Notes: generated by a model not told the origin, from the sequence alone. A DNA stretch of 64,000 bases from Ezakiella massiliensis (GCF_900120165.1 NZ_LT635475.1:1302001-1366000); one strand, 5' to 3'; positions 54,038 to 62,134 are shown, numbered from the stretch's first letter. Numbers and translations: made by a program.

Positions 54038-54652
54038 ATGTTTAAAGTTTTTAGGAATGCTTTTCATAATAGGAATATTTATATTGATTTTGAGGATGAG
54101 GATATATGTTCACTGCCTTCTTTTAGAGGCCTTGTTGAAAAATACGGTGCGCCGCTTCAGCTTATGCTTGATGGCAAAGACGCTTTAAAGAGGGAATTCA
54201 TTTCGTCAAAGGGTTTTGAACTTATGCGCACTTGTTATTCATGCGAGTTTGTTTTTGCTGATTTGAGCCCTGCGCCTAGTCAAACAAAGATAAAGAAGTC
54301 AGTTAAAAATCGTGATTTTTCTTGGGCTTATTATCTTCATTATAAAAAGACTCACCAAGCAATAAATCCCATGACAGCGAGCTTTGAGGAATTTATGAAA
54401 ATTTTACCAGACGAAGTCTTTTATATTGATGGGAAAAATTTTGCTTTTGTGGAGGCTAATGAGATTGCCTATGTCTTGGCCGAGGAGTCTTCGACAGGTG
54501 ATGACTTTTTGCTTGCCCTTTGCCAGGATATTTTTAGAGATTATGAGACCCTTGTTTTTGAGGCTGACGATGTCGATCCAATTGCCATGCGGCTCAAAAA
54601 TATTTTTGTGGATGGATTTATTGAAAAAACAGAGACTTGGATTTATAAATAA
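54038..54652 (+). CDS. Hypothetical cytoplasmic protein
   Basis: 204 residues, start at ATG 54038 behind AGGAGG. Acidic alpha/beta protein, no signal or membrane helix. Stretches: FRNAFHNRNIYIDFEDED, ISSKGFELMRTCYSCEFVF, NFAFVEANEIAYVLAEE. I do not recognise the family with confidence. The AT-rich upstream promoter region resembles that of zincin copy 1. Single gene with its own terminator. Confidence 0.6.
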   Translation: MFKVFRNAFHNRNIYIDFEDEDICSLPSFRGLVEKYGAPLQLMLDGKDALKREFISSKGFELMRTCYSCEFVFADLSPAPSQTKIKKSVKNRDFSWAYYLHYKKTHQAINPMTASFEEFMKILPDEVFYIDGKNFAFVEANEIAYVLAEESSTGDDFLLALCQDIFRDYETLVFEADDVDPIAMRLKNIFVDGFIEKTETWIYK

Positions 54653-54656
54653 ATTT

Positions 54657-54678
54657 GCGCGGGCAACCGTGCTTTTTT
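54657..54678 (+). terminator. Intrinsic terminator
   Basis: Arms GCGCGG and CCGTGC around a GCAA tetraloop, then TTTTTT. Confidence 0.7.
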
Positions 54679-54757
54679 ATTTGCAGAAATCTAGATTCAT
54701 TAAATGCTTTCGCAATAAGAAATTTAGATTAATTTTATAAATTGTTTTCAAAACATA

Positions 54758-54840
54758 TTGACATTATTCTTTTATGATGGTACTATAAATGTAACATATG
54801 TACTATAAATGTGACACATGTACTAAAATGTAAGGCCATT
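54758..54840 (+). promoter_or_regulatory. Promoter with three 20-bp direct repeats (likely operator)
   Basis: TTGACA (54758-54763), 17-base spacer, TACTAT (54781-54786). Three repeats of exact 20-base period start at 54781, 54801 and 54821 (TACTATAAATGT then AACATATG, GACACATG, and a weaker third copy). The first overlaps the -10, so binding of a regulator would block transcription. The adjacent HTH gene is the natural candidate. Confidence 0.7.
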
Positions 54841-54855
54841 TGAGGAGGTGGGTTT

Positions 54856-55059
54856 GTGGATGTGGTGATTGAAAATAGGATTGCAGAATTTCGCAAGGAA
54901 ATGGGTTTGTCCCAGCACAAGTTGGCCCAGGCAGTCGGCCTCAAGAGGCGGTCGATCATGGCTTATGAGAACAACACTATTAGTCCGACCCTGGAAACTG
55001 CCTACAAGATTTGCAAGGTTTTGGACAAGGATATAAAGGAAGTTTTTATTTTTAAATAG
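54856..55059 (+). CDS. Cro/CI-type HTH regulator
   Basis: 67 residues, a complete XRE domain (RIAEFRKEMGLSQHKLAQAV, GLKRRSIMAYENNTISPTLE) with nothing else. GTG start behind GGAGGTGG. It likely represses its own promoter through the 20-base direct repeats. It is first in an operon with the PH-like protein and zincin copy 2. Confidence 0.88.
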   Translation: MDVVIENRIAEFRKEMGLSQHKLAQAVGLKRRSIMAYENNTISPTLETAYKICKVLDKDIKEVFIFK

Positions 55060-55067
55060 GAGGATAT

Positions 55068-55484
55068 ATGGGTTTATTATTTAATTCTTCTAAGGAGATT
55101 AGCGATAAGGTTTATGAGAGATTTGGCGATCGTGAAAATTTTTTGCTTGTAATGAAACACAATGATTTTAAAAAAGGTTTATTAAAATTACTTGCCAGTA
55201 AGCTCTATTATGCTATGGATTCCAGTCGGACTTTTGTTTTGCATTTTTCACCCAAGGGCATAGAAGAGGTAGAGGTTTCAAACACTCTAAAGAAAGATTT
55301 CCTCCTTATGCCCTGGAATGAAATTTCGAATTTTGAAGTGAAGACTGGACTTGCCAAGACTATAATGACATTTAAGCATTTGAACGCAAAAATCAGCTAC
55401 GAAATTCCCTTTGAGGGCAGACTTTTCGCTGATAACAAGGGCAATTTTTTAAGGCTAGAGGACAGGGATTGGAATAGGATATAG
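55068..55484 (+). CDS. Small protein with a possible PH-like fold, unknown function
   Basis: 138 residues, start behind AGGAGG and eight bases after the HTH stop. Mostly beta strands with one helix, e.g. FVLHFSPKGIEEVEVSN, FLLMPWNEISNFEVKT, reminiscent of bacterial PH-like domains (inference). No membrane helix. It sits ten bases before the zincin. Confidence 0.55.
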   Translation: MGLLFNSSKEISDKVYERFGDRENFLLVMKHNDFKKGLLKLLASKLYYAMDSSRTFVLHFSPKGIEEVEVSNTLKKDFLLMPWNEISNFEVKTGLAKTIMTFKHLNAKISYEIPFEGRLFADNKGNFLRLEDRDWNRI

Positions 55485-55494
55485 GTGGATAGAT

Positions 55495-55956
55495 ATGGAT
55501 AAGTTAAAGGCAAGGGAAATTTTTGATAAGTATACAAAAAAGCTCAGGATAGTTCCTGAGTGGGACATTAGGCTGGAATTTGTAGAGGATGATGATTGGA
55601 AGAAGACAGGGGATTTTAAAATTGATCCAACTGATAAAAAGGCGATTTTACTGCTAAATGCTGCGAGTCCCAAGGACGAAAACATCGAGGAGACGATCGT
55701 TCACGAGCTCATGCACATAAAGCTGTATCCACTGGACCAGGTCTGCGAGTCAATGATAGTTAATATGTTTGAAGAGGGAAGCAAGGAGCAGAACTTCGCA
55801 TATCAAACTTTTTTTGAAACTCTTGAAGTCACAGTTGAAGAGCTGGCCAAGTGTTTCTTGTTGGAATTTGGCGAAAATAAAGAGTTTTCCTTTGGCAGAA
55901 TGGAAAAGATAAAATCCTTTAATGAACTCTATGAGGGACTTAGAAAATTGGATTAA
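55495..55956 (+). CDS. Zincin-like metallopeptidase (HELMH motif), copy 2
   Basis: 153 residues, with zinc motif IVHELMHIK. It differs from copy 1 (40124-40585) at about ten positions, mostly conservative (R/K, M/L, I/V, E/D). Here it is in an operon with a HTH regulator, which resembles regulator/metalloprotease pairs of the ImmA-IrrE type. The sequence alone does not show the substrate. Confidence 0.72.
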   Translation: MDKLKAREIFDKYTKKLRIVPEWDIRLEFVEDDDWKKTGDFKIDPTDKKAILLLNAASPKDENIEETIVHELMHIKLYPLDQVCESMIVNMFEEGSKEQNFAYQTFFETLEVTVEELAKCFLLEFGENKEFSFGRMEKIKSFNELYEGLRKLD

Positions 55957-55962
55957 TAGATC

Positions 55963-55991
55963 AGCTCGCGTTTTTAAAGGCGAGCTTTTTT
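55963..55991 (+). terminator. Intrinsic terminator after zincin copy 2
   Basis: Perfect arms AGCTCGC and GCGAGCT followed by TTTTTT. Confidence 0.78.
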
Positions 55992-56009
55992 ATATAAATT
56001 TCAATAAAA

Positions 56010-56055
56010 ATGGCTGACATAAAGTCAGCCTATACAACACTTCGCGTTATTTTTT
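56010..56055 (-). repeat. REP-like hairpin
   Basis: GGCTGAC-ATAAA-GTCAGCC (56012-56030) followed by TATACAACACTTCGCGTTA; same orientation and position relative to the zincin gene as 40637-40685. Confidence 0.75.
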
Positions 56056-56063
56056 AGTTTTTA

Positions 56064-56400
56064 TTATACATAGTTTGCGAGGGAATTTTTTTGTGAAATA
56101 TCCTACGGATATTCATGGAGCCATGTAGTGTCCGGTTGCAGCCCTGCCAAAGAAACGAGCCTCGAAATTTCCTGTAGAGGCGATCCTTTATGGTCGCCAA
56201 GAAATTTCGAATAGGCGAAGTTGATTGGTATGCAGGACTCACGCAACCTATTTCTCAAGAAAACGAGCCGTTGGCGATGTTTGATTGATTGAAATAGTCT
56301 GAGGAGAATTGTGGACATTCGACGAATGGGATTGCCCATTGTGGGCATGAGCATTCGTCGTATATTTTTTCGCGAGAATATCGCCGTTTTAACCTCAAAT
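56064..56400. repeat. Composite intergenic repeat element, copy J
   Basis: Ends are GTTTGCGAGGGAATTTTTTT (left) and ATATCGCCGTTTTAACCTC, AAATT (right). It contains arms CGAAATTTC/GAAATTTCG around CTGTAGAG and GGCGATCC-TTTAT-GGTCGCC, and a nested module with arms CTATTTC/GAAATAG (56248-56254, 56291-56297). The inner module is inverted relative to its arrangement in copy F. An additional inverted repeat ACGAATG/CATTCGT lies near the right end. Confidence 0.75.
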
Positions 56401-56401
56401 T

Positions 56402-56974
56402 TTAGTCTTCGAATTGAATGGTTCCATTATCCATAGATTTAATCTTTGCAAGACTCGTCACCTCATAGCCCATCTTGCGGATTTCATCTCCGCCTCCTTG
56501 GAAGGCTTTTTCGATTACTATTGCTATGCCTTTGATTTCGCCGCCGGCTTTATTTACCATGTTAATGAGGGCCTTGAGGGCGTTACCCTTGGCCAAAAAG
56601 TCGTCTATGATTAGGATTTTATCGTCGGGCGTGAGCATTTTCTTGGCCACGACTATATTTTTATCTTGTTTTTCTGTGTAGGAATTTACTTTTTCAATGT
56701 AGACCTCTTCTGGTAGGTTTACATGGGTGTTTTTCTTGGCAAAGATTACGGGCACGTGCAGGTATTGGGCTGCAATTGTTGCAATTGCGATTCCTGATGA
56801 TTCGATGGTTAGGATTTTATTGATGCCCTTGTTTTTAAACATGTGATTTAGTTCCAGGCCAATTTCGTTAATAAATTCTATGTCTAGCCTGTGGTTTAAA
56901 AAATTATCGACACGCAAGATGTTTCCGTCTTCTACTATGCCTTCTTTTAATATTTTTTCTTTTAACAATTCCAT
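56402..56974 (-). CDS. xpt: Xanthine phosphoribosyltransferase
   Basis: 190 residues. Converts xanthine and PRPP to XMP in purine salvage. The PRPP-binding motif is KILIIDDFLAKGNALKAL; the N-terminal stretch ILRVDNFLNHRLDIEF and LTIESSGIAIATIAAQYL match Xpt. No purine riboswitch was seen in the 140 bases upstream. No pbuX is adjacent. Confidence 0.92.
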   Translation of the reverse strand: MELLKEKILKEGIVEDGNILRVDNFLNHRLDIEFINEIGLELNHMFKNKGINKILTIESSGIAIATIAAQYLHVPVIFAKKNTHVNLPEEVYIEKVNSYTEKQDKNIVVAKKMLTPDDKILIIDDFLAKGNALKALINMVNKAGGEIKGIAIVIEKAFQGGGDEIRKMGYEVTSLAKIKSMDNGTIQFED

Positions 56975-57142
56975 TTTCTCACCACCTTTCTTGTATTTTA
57001 CAATAGCTCCCTATAAATTGCAAGTTGTTTGCTACTATTTTTTCTTCTTTTTATATTTTCTTTTTTATTGGCCTGGCCGGGGCTTTTTTATTGAATATTG
57101 GGGGCGCTTGTGATAAAATAAATGTGGAGGATTAGAAGAGAT

Positions 57143-57754
57143 ATGAATCTTTTTAAGATAGATAATTTTAATACGACTAGGCATGACTGGGGGTTGGCAG
57201 ATGATTTTTTTGTCTACCCAGTTGGCGGGTCCTCGGAGAAAGAGGATTTTAAGATTAGGCTGGTCCGCTTTGACATTAGGGAAGAGGGTCAGGCTTTTGA
57301 AAAGTTTCCTGGTATGAAGAGTTTTTTGGTGCCTATTGATAAGAATCTACCCATTAATTATAAGGGGTCAAAGATGCTTATCAAGGCCAAGACGACTTTT
57401 AGGTTTATGGCTGATGAAGACATCGTGGCAATGGACGCTGGCAGGGTTTTTTCTATGCTAGCATCCGAAGATTTCCAGGCCAAGATGGAGGTTTTGAAAT
57501 TTTTTGATAAGCTTATTGTGGAGGATGACTTTGTAGGAAACAAGATTTTGTTTGTTTACTCCTTGGCTGATGATTTACAATTAAAATGTCAGGGTAAGGA
57601 AGTGGGCCTTAAAAAGGATGATCTTCTTATTATGATTCCAGATGGCAAGTATGACTTTGAAATTAGCCCAAGGCTGGCAAGTGCTTCTGACGATGACGAC
57701 GAAGATGAGACAAGACCAGAGAGCGCCATTATTTTTGGTAAGGTGGTCTTATGA
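57143..57754 (+). CDS. HutD/Ves-family protein
   Basis: 203 residues. The family is a bicupin. N-terminal FNTTRHDWGLADDFFVYPVGG and FPGMKSFLVPIDKNLPINYKG correspond to the usual W-G...E...I and F-P-G-x-x-R stretches. An acidic tail region (SDDDDEDE) is unusual. HutD occurs with histidine-use genes, but none are here. Start at ATG 57143; its stop overlaps the next gene (ATGA). Confidence 0.65.
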   Translation: MNLFKIDNFNTTRHDWGLADDFFVYPVGGSSEKEDFKIRLVRFDIREEGQAFEKFPGMKSFLVPIDKNLPINYKGSKMLIKAKTTFRFMADEDIVAMDAGRVFSMLASEDFQAKMEVLKFFDKLIVEDDFVGNKILFVYSLADDLQLKCQGKEVGLKKDDLLIMIPDGKYDFEISPRLASASDDDDEDETRPESAIIFGKVVL

Positions 57755-58785
57755 AGTTAGGTAGGCTGATATTTTTTGCCCTGGCCATGTTTATTTTGAT
57801 AACTTGCGTCTTCTTGTATATCAACAGCGATTATGTTGTATCCATGTACGAGATGAGGAAAAATCGCGAGGCCGAGGAAAGTCGGGCCAAGTACATCGAA
57901 TCTCCCCGCAAGGATTACTGCTATGTGGTGGATGGGAAGATTTTTATCTTGGACGGCAACCACATGTCAGCCATGGATTTTGACGGCAATCTTTTGTATG
58001 AACGGGTTTTGACCGCTGATGATGCTAAGATGATGGGGGCAGGCGGCTATATATTTTTTGTAGACGACGAGTCCAAGACTATGGATATTATCGATAGCGA
58101 AAATCATTTGATTATGGAATCTGAACCCATAAATAATATCAATGGCCTAAGAGAAATTGGCGACAAAATCGTTTTGTATTCAGATGATGGGCTCAATTTT
58201 GAAACCAGGGTATTTGATGATAATTTGGATCCTTATTTGAGCTTTTTGTCCAAGGACGCGTCCATCGATTTGGTCCCGACCAAGGACGGCTTCAAGGTTT
58301 TGAGTTTAAGGCGGACTGAAAACGGTTTGAGTTCACTTTTTTCCAAGGTCAATACCAAAAAAGAAATTACCAGTCTCTTTGAGTTGTCTGGCTACGTGCC
58401 CCTCAGGCTTTTTGAATCCTCGGGCGGCGACATCTTGGTCACTGACAAGGAGGTTATCCTTATCAAAAATGGCGAGGTTGACGCTAGGCGGACTTACGAA
58501 GACTTCTATGGCATGGAAAAGATAAATAAAAATTATATTTTAATCGCAGATGGGGAGACTATTATTATGGATGATAGTCTAAACGCCATTAAAAAGGTCC
58601 CATCATCTGGCTTGGACCACATTTACAAGCTCGACAAGGAGCTTGTGATCTACGGTGGCCGCGAGTTTAAAGTGGTGGGCGACGATGGTCTAATCAGCTC
58701 TGTTGAAACGGAGCGGGATATAGAAAGAATTCATTACGACGGCAGGATTGTCGTTGAATTTAGAAATGGATTTTTAATTTATTAG
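57751..58785 (+). CDS. Membrane-anchored extracytoplasmic protein (DUF5711-like)
   Basis: 344 residues. One N-terminal membrane helix (GRLIFFALAMFILITCVFLYI) is followed by a beta-rich extracytoplasmic domain with repeating short blades (KIFILDGNHMSAMDFDGNLL, FVDDESKTMDIIDSENHLI), consistent with a beta-propeller. The family name is tentative. It is co-transcribed with the HutD-like gene. Confidence 0.6.
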   Translation: MKLGRLIFFALAMFILITCVFLYINSDYVVSMYEMRKNREAEESRAKYIESPRKDYCYVVDGKIFILDGNHMSAMDFDGNLLYERVLTADDAKMMGAGGYIFFVDDESKTMDIIDSENHLIMESEPINNINGLREIGDKIVLYSDDGLNFETRVFDDNLDPYLSFLSKDASIDLVPTKDGFKVLSLRRTENGLSSLFSKVNTKKEITSLFELSGYVPLRLFESSGGDILVTDKEVILIKNGEVDARRTYEDFYGMEKINKNYILIADGETIIMDDSLNAIKKVPSSGLDHIYKLDKELVIYGGREFKVVGDDGLISSVETERDIERIHYDGRIVVEFRNGFLIY

Positions 58786-58795
58786 GAGGTAAAAG

Positions 58796-59356
58796 ATGAT
58801 TGATGCAAGAGGACTCTTATGTCCACAACCAGTAATTTTAACAAAAAAAGAATTGGACAAGGCAGAAGTTGAGACAATTGAAACACTAGTAGACAACGAA
58901 GTTGCAGTTAACAACCTCAAAAAATTAGCTGAAAGCTTGGGTGCAAGCGCAGAAGTTCAAACCATAGAAGACTATTTTTCTGTAAAGATTAAAAAAGGAT
59001 CCGGTTTTGTGGCAGCCAAGAACGAAGACTTGGTAATTGCTTTTTCCCAAGACCACATGGGCGATAATGAAGAGCTAGGTCACATTTTAATCAAGTCCTT
59101 CATCTACACACTGACTGAAGCTGTTCACAAGCCAAAGGAAATTTTGCTCTTTAACTCAGCAGTTAAGCTTGTAACTTCAAACTCAGAAGTTTTGGCCGAC
59201 CTCAAGAAATTGGCTGAAGAAGGCGTAAACATTAACGCTTGCGGCCTATGTCTTGACTTCTTCCACCTAAAAGAAGATGTACAAGTAGGCGGCATTACAA
59301 ATATGTACGATATATACGAAAAAATGGCACAGGCAGGACACCTAATTAGAATATGA
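58796..59356 (+). CDS. yedF: Selenium-metabolism protein YedF (TusA domain plus DsrE-like domain)
   Basis: 186 residues. The N-terminal TusA-like domain (residues 1-70) starts DARGLLCPQPVILTKKEL with the reactive Cys-Pro; the C-terminal DsrE-like domain (about 80-186) carries ACGLCLDFFHL. This fusion is the YedF family (TIGR03527), whose distribution follows organisms that use selenium. It may carry or deliver selenium. It is coupled to mscS by an ATGA overlap. It supports a functional selenium pathway in this genome. Confidence 0.88.
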   Translation: MIDARGLLCPQPVILTKKELDKAEVETIETLVDNEVAVNNLKKLAESLGASAEVQTIEDYFSVKIKKGSGFVAAKNEDLVIAFSQDHMGDNEELGHILIKSFIYTLTEAVHKPKEILLFNSAVKLVTSNSEVLADLKKLAEEGVNINACGLCLDFFHLKEDVQVGGITNMYDIYEKMAQAGHLIRI

Positions 59357-60192
59357 TAGAGAATATAAAATCTATTTTTATGCATGAGGCTGGCGGCTTG
59401 AATGTCTGGGGTAAGATTGTGGTTGCGCTTGTAACCTTTATCTTGGCCGAGATACTTGTAAAGCTTGCCGGCTTTATTGCAAATAAGATAGGAAAAAAAT
59501 CTACGGACAGGCTTCACGGCAAGGATGCCAAGAGGGTCAAGTCTTTGGCCTCTTTGATCAGGAGCGTTTTTAAGATTGTTATCCTCTTGACCTGGCTCCT
59601 GTCAACTTTGAAGATGTTCGGTATTAACACATCTGCCATTATTACTACCGCCGGTATCGGTGGACTTGCAATCAGCTTTGGTGCCAGAAGCCTGGTTGAA
59701 GATGTTATTAGTGGTGTGTTTTTGATATTTGAAGATTCTTTGGCCATAGGCGATTATGTAACTGTGGCTGGCAAGGATGGGGAAGTTACGGATATTGCTT
59801 TAAGGACGACGACTATTCGCGATTTTAACGGTGAGCTCCACGTGATTCCAAACGGAGAGATCCGCGTGGTTACAAACCGCAATCGCAATATTCAAAGGGC
59901 CTTGGTAAAATTTCCTATTGCCTATGATTCCAGTGTGGACCAGGCTATAGAAATTTTAAAAGACGTCCTGCCAAAGGCGGTTGACTCTGACCATGCAGTT
60001 ATTGAACCTGTGGCGATTTTAGAAGCGACGGATATTTTACCAGAGGGCGTGATTATAACTGCTCTTTGCAAGACAATTCCCGGCGACCAGTGGAGGATTG
60101 AACGCCTTATGCGTCTAACTGGTTACGATGCACTGACCAAGGCGGGAATTGGCGTTGTTCACAATAATTTAGATATAAGGATTGAGAAGTAA
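59353..60192 (+). CDS. mscS: MscS-type mechanosensitive channel
   Basis: 279 residues with three N-terminal membrane helices; the pore helix and beta domain region reads GIGGLAISFGARSLVEDVIS, GVFLIFEDSLAIGDYVTVAG, as in MscS/YkuT. It relieves turgor under hypo-osmotic shock. The stop overlaps the DUF951 start (TAATG). Confidence 0.92.
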   Translation: MIENIKSIFMHEAGGLNVWGKIVVALVTFILAEILVKLAGFIANKIGKKSTDRLHGKDAKRVKSLASLIRSVFKIVILLTWLLSTLKMFGINTSAIITTAGIGGLAISFGARSLVEDVISGVFLIFEDSLAIGDYVTVAGKDGEVTDIALRTTTIRDFNGELHVIPNGEIRVVTNRNRNIQRALVKFPIAYDSSVDQAIEILKDVLPKAVDSDHAVIEPVAILEATDILPEGVIITALCKTIPGDQWRIERLMRLTGYDALTKAGIGVVHNNLDIRIEK

Positions 60193-60416
60193 TGTTAAAA
60201 TATTATGTGGGCGATTTAGTTACCATGAAAAAACCCCACGCTTGCGGGAAGAACGAATGGGAAATTCTAAAGACCGGCGTGGATATAAAGCTACGGTGCA
60301 CCAATTGTCAGCGGGAACTCTTTATGACCCGCTTTGACTTTGTGGGCTCTGTGAGAAAGGTTTTGCACGATGGTAAGTGGGTGTCTCTGCGTACATCAAA
60401 GGAGATTGAAAGATGA
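60192..60416 (+). CDS. DUF951 small protein
   Basis: 74 residues. YYVGDLVTMKKPHACGKNEW then RCTNCQRELFMTRFDF has four Cys/His positions that could bind zinc. DUF951 proteins are widespread in Firmicutes, often next to mscS-type genes, with unknown role. The end overlaps the racemase start (ATGA). Confidence 0.9.
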   Translation: MLKYYVGDLVTMKKPHACGKNEWEILKTGVDIKLRCTNCQRELFMTRFDFVGSVRKVLHDGKWVSLRTSKEIER

Positions 60417-61075
60417 AGAAGCTTTGCATAATCGGCGGCATGGGACCCCTGGCATCATGCGAATTCAACAGGCGGATAATCTTGTCCTCGCCAGCCAAGA
60501 CTGACCAGGACCATATTGAAACGCTTTTGATCTCCGATAATCTCATGCCGGACAGGACCCAGGCGATTTTAACAGGCGACGACCAGGACCTATTGGCCAG
60601 ATTTAAAAGTCACTTTGAACTGGGGGAAGCCTGGGGGGCAGATTTTTTTGCCATTCCCTGCAATACCAGCCATTATTTTATGGACGACTTTAAAAAGATG
60701 ACCGACAAAAAAATATTAAATATGGTCGACCTGGCGGTCCACGATGCAGGTGATAATATTTGCGTGCTTGCAACACGGGGGACCTACAAGACTGGGATTT
60801 ATAGGAAAGCCATTGCAGAGGCAGGCAAAAATTTAATCGAGCTCACGGAAGCGGAAAAAGATTTGTCTATGCAGACAATTTACAGGATAAAGGCAGGAGA
60901 TCAGGCGAGGATAGAAAACTTTCCTGACTTTGAGGCTATGATTCAAGAAAAATTAAATGCTGGGGCCAAGATTTTGTTGGCCTGCACTGAGCTTAGCCTG
61001 ATCAAATTTGATGACCCGCGGATAATTGACGCCATGGATTCCCTGGTAAGGGCGGTTATTGATGAAGTTTATTGA
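60413..61075 (+). CDS. Aspartate/glutamate racemase family protein
   Basis: 220 residues. GGMGPLASCEFNRRI and two catalytic Cys motifs, IPCNTSHYF and LACTELSLI, match the amino-acid racemase family (RacD/YgeA). Substrate preference is not known. Its 3' end overlaps the first chromate transporter gene. Confidence 0.85.
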   Translation: MKKLCIIGGMGPLASCEFNRRIILSSPAKTDQDHIETLLISDNLMPDRTQAILTGDDQDLLARFKSHFELGEAWGADFFAIPCNTSHYFMDDFKKMTDKKILNMVDLAVHDAGDNICVLATRGTYKTGIYRKAIAEAGKNLIELTEAEKDLSMQTIYRIKAGDQARIENFPDFEAMIQEKLNAGAKILLACTELSLIKFDDPRIIDAMDSLVRAVIDEVY

Positions 61076-61583
61076 ATTATTTGTAAGTTTTTTTAAAATT
61101 GGGATCTCGACCTTTGGCGGTGGCTACGCCATGATTCCCGTCCTTACCCGAGAGGTTGCCGAAAATAAAAAGTGGGCAAGTGAAGATGAACTCTTGGAAT
61201 ACTATGCCATTGGCCAGGCAACTCCTGGCATTATCGCCATTAACACCACGACCTTTGTGGGCTACAAGGTCGGTGGAGTCTTGGGGGCCATCATAGCCAC
61301 TTTGGGTTTTGTCGCCCCAAGCCTTATTATAATTTTTTGTATTTTTAATTTTATAGAACTAATAGGAGAGAAATTTCATTACGCCGGCCTTATGGTGCAG
61401 ACGGTTGCTGTTGGTTTAATTTTGCAGACTATCTACGGCATGGCCAAAAAGCAATTGTCTTCACTTAAGGCCGTGATTTTAATGGCGGTTTCAATGGGAC
61501 TGGCCCTGGCCGGAGTCAGCCTGCCCCTAATTGTAATTGGGGCGGCACTTATTGCTGCCATGGAGGTGAAGTTCTTTGGATAA
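61062..61583 (+). CDS. chrA: Chromate transporter, short subunit 1
   Basis: 173 residues, ATG at 61062 within the end of the racemase gene. One CHR domain: FFKIGISTFGGGYAMIPVL, then YAIGQATPGIIAINTTTFVGYKVGG. In Firmicutes two short CHR proteins often work together. Whether it exports chromate or another anion here is unknown. Confidence 0.88.
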   Translation: MKFIELFVSFFKIGISTFGGGYAMIPVLTREVAENKKWASEDELLEYYAIGQATPGIIAINTTTFVGYKVGGVLGAIIATLGFVAPSLIIIFCIFNFIELIGEKFHYAGLMVQTVAVGLILQTIYGMAKKQLSSLKAVILMAVSMGLALAGVSLPLIVIGAALIAAMEVKFFG

Positions 61584-62118
61584 TTTTTTAATTTTAATAA
61601 TAGAATTTTTTAAGGCAGGGCTCTTTGCGGTTGGCGGAGGCCTGGCCACCATTCCATTTTTAGTGGAAATTGGAAACAAATACGGATTTTTTACCTACCA
61701 AGAACTTTTAACCATGATCGGTGTGAGCGAATCGACGCCGGGAGCCATCGGCATCAACATGGCCACCTATGTGGGCATAAAAGTCGAGGGCTTTTGGGGA
61801 GGAGTGGTCGCGACTTTGTCTTTGGTCGCTCCATCGCTTATAATTATTATTTTAATAGCAAGGGTTATAAATAAATATCGTGATTCGATTTATGTAGAAT
61901 CCATTATGACCTATCTGAAGCCAATGAGTTTGGGTTTTATACTGGCGGCTGTGGCTCCGATTTTAATCGGCCTTTTCAAAAATCATGCCATTAGTAACTA
62001 CTTACTGGTGGGAATTTTTATTTTAGTTTTTTTCATCAGAGAAAAATTCCCCAAAATCCATCCGGCCTTTATTATTTTAACAGGCTTTGTGGCTGGAATT
62101 TTGATGGATATATTGTAA
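61576..62118 (+). CDS. chrA: Chromate transporter, short subunit 2
   Basis: 180 residues, starting at TTG 61576 with GGAGGTG nine bases upstream. CHR domain with FFKAGLFAVGGGLATIPFLV and GVSESTPGAIGINMATYVGIK. It overlaps the first subunit's stop by eight bases. The pair forms the expected opposed-topology transporter. Confidence 0.88.
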   Translation: MDNFLILIIEFFKAGLFAVGGGLATIPFLVEIGNKYGFFTYQELLTMIGVSESTPGAIGINMATYVGIKVEGFWGGVVATLSLVAPSLIIIILIARVINKYRDSIYVESIMTYLKPMSLGFILAAVAPILIGLFKNHAISNYLLVGIFILVFFIREKFPKIHPAFIILTGFVAGILMDIL

Positions 62119-62134
62119 GCAAAAGGGGTGAAAT

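Noticed and set aside
56975..57120. Purine riboswitch upstream of xpt
   Set aside because: No conserved P1-P3 core or terminator/antiterminator pairing was found in the minus-strand leader.
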